Shown: piece after piece, positions 31,030-31,327 of the stretch
How the letters are laid out: each line of letters begins with the position of its first letter
Numbering within the stretch: position 1 is the stretch's first letter
Assembly: GCA_937925695.1 (NCBI GenBank)
Contig: CALAMD010000096.1
Location: 1 to 31,327 of the forward strand
From: an uncultured Bacillaceae bacterium
GTDB taxonomy: Bacteria; Bacillota; Bacilli; Bacillales; Amphibacillaceae
Length of the DNA: 31,327 bases
Direction of reading: 5' to 3'
Position numbers and translations under genes: made by a program
Notes under the pieces: generated by a model
What the model was told of the DNA's origin: nothing
The model's database searches: none
The model's input: only the letters and a program-made list of their open reading frames with translations

Positions 31030-31327
31030 GCTAAACACTAACTAGTGATGGTACACTGACACTCTTATATACATAAATGGGGCTGACTGAAACAGTTCCA
31101 GATGACACATGAGGCCTACTTATTTTCGGTGACCAATACTATATGACAAAGAAATTCGACCTGACTCTATTACAAGCAACAGAAATCAAGATAAAAATCG
31201 AATACCCCATTAGCATGTCACATTAACACCATTATTATCGAGAAAATACGAGAAAACCCTTGTCAAGTTTTAAATATGTGTAAAATTTTACTCGGGGGAT
31301 ATTTAGGTTATTTTATTAGATAAAAAA
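31030..31327. other. 298-base terminal stretch without a recognisable gene
   Basis: No ORF with a ribosome binding site is seen. A 27-codon ORF (31143-31226) lacks one and is not called. CGAGAAAA occurs twice in tandem near 31239-31256. TTGTCA (31260-31265) and TAAAAT (31281-31286) are promoter-like but only 15 bases apart, and GTAAAATTTTAC (31280-31291) is a perfect 12-base palindrome. In relatives rny or pbpX follows recA; this could be the upstream region of such a gene, which lies beyond the window. Confidence 0.4.

Noticed and set aside
31143..31226. 27-codon ORF downstream of recA
   Set aside because: There is no Shine-Dalgarno and no recognisable protein family; the preceding in-frame stretch is closed by a stop at 31110. 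It is probably chance.
1..31327. Mobile elements, phage genes, toxin-antitoxin or defence systems, CRISPR
   Set aside because: Every confident gene belongs to the conserved Bacillaceae core order; no transposase, integrase, regular spaced repeats or foreign gene block was found.

Overview
The window is a stretch of core chromosome from a low-GC, endospore-forming Firmicute of the Bacillaceae. Gene content and order follow the Bacillus subtilis rimP-to-recA region almost gene for gene. Dipicolinate synthase (dpaAB), a SpoIIIE-type translocase, a YmxH-like sporulation protein and a YlxY-like deacetylase homologue point to a spore former. The AT-rich DNA and the protein sequences would fit a Bacillaceae genus outside Bacillus proper, for example the Oceanobacillus/Virgibacillus/Amphibacillus group, but I cannot fix the genus by eye. 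All 32 genes I accept are on the + strand. I see no rRNA, tRNA, CRISPR array, insertion sequence, prophage or defence cassette.

Layout. 1-299: leader with three stem-loops. 300-5249: translation/transcription operon rimP-nusA-rnpM-ylxQ-infB-ylxP-rbfA, closed by a terminator. 5332-7192: truB and ribF. 7344-7613: rpsO with a structured leader and a strong terminator. 7817-9931: pnp with its own clear promoter and terminator. 10074-12581: ylxY, an M16 peptidase (ymxG) and ymxH, then a terminator. 12754-17671: dipicolinate and aspartate-family genes dpaA-dpaB-asd-dapG-dapA, which supply lysine, diaminopimelate for the wall and dipicolinate for the spore core. 17769-18697: tepA and ylzJ. 18834-21862: spoIIIE/ftsK and a GntR/UTRA regulator. 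22021-25672: ymfF-ymfH-ymfI-ymfJ. 25673-26117: a non-coding gap with an unusual repeat structure. 26118-29735: ymfK, rodZ, pgsA, cinA. 29895-30926: recA with a candidate LexA box, then a strong terminator and about 300 bases without a recognisable gene.

The genes form conserved functional blocks: ribosome maturation, translation initiation and RNA decay; the aspartate pathway feeding wall and spore; chromosome translocation; envelope shape and phospholipid synthesis; and recombination/SOS. I do not find a new multi-gene system. The least explained signal is the 25715-25896 intergenic region, where one motif of about 32-36 bases occurs twice in direct and once in inverted orientation around a perfect 13-bp inverted repeat, and ends in a T-run. 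Secondary points are the nusA-operon leader, the missing rnjB between dapA and tepA, the spoIIIE leader hairpin, and degenerate catalytic motifs in YlxY and YmfF. All homology statements come from recognising motifs and gene order; no database search was run.
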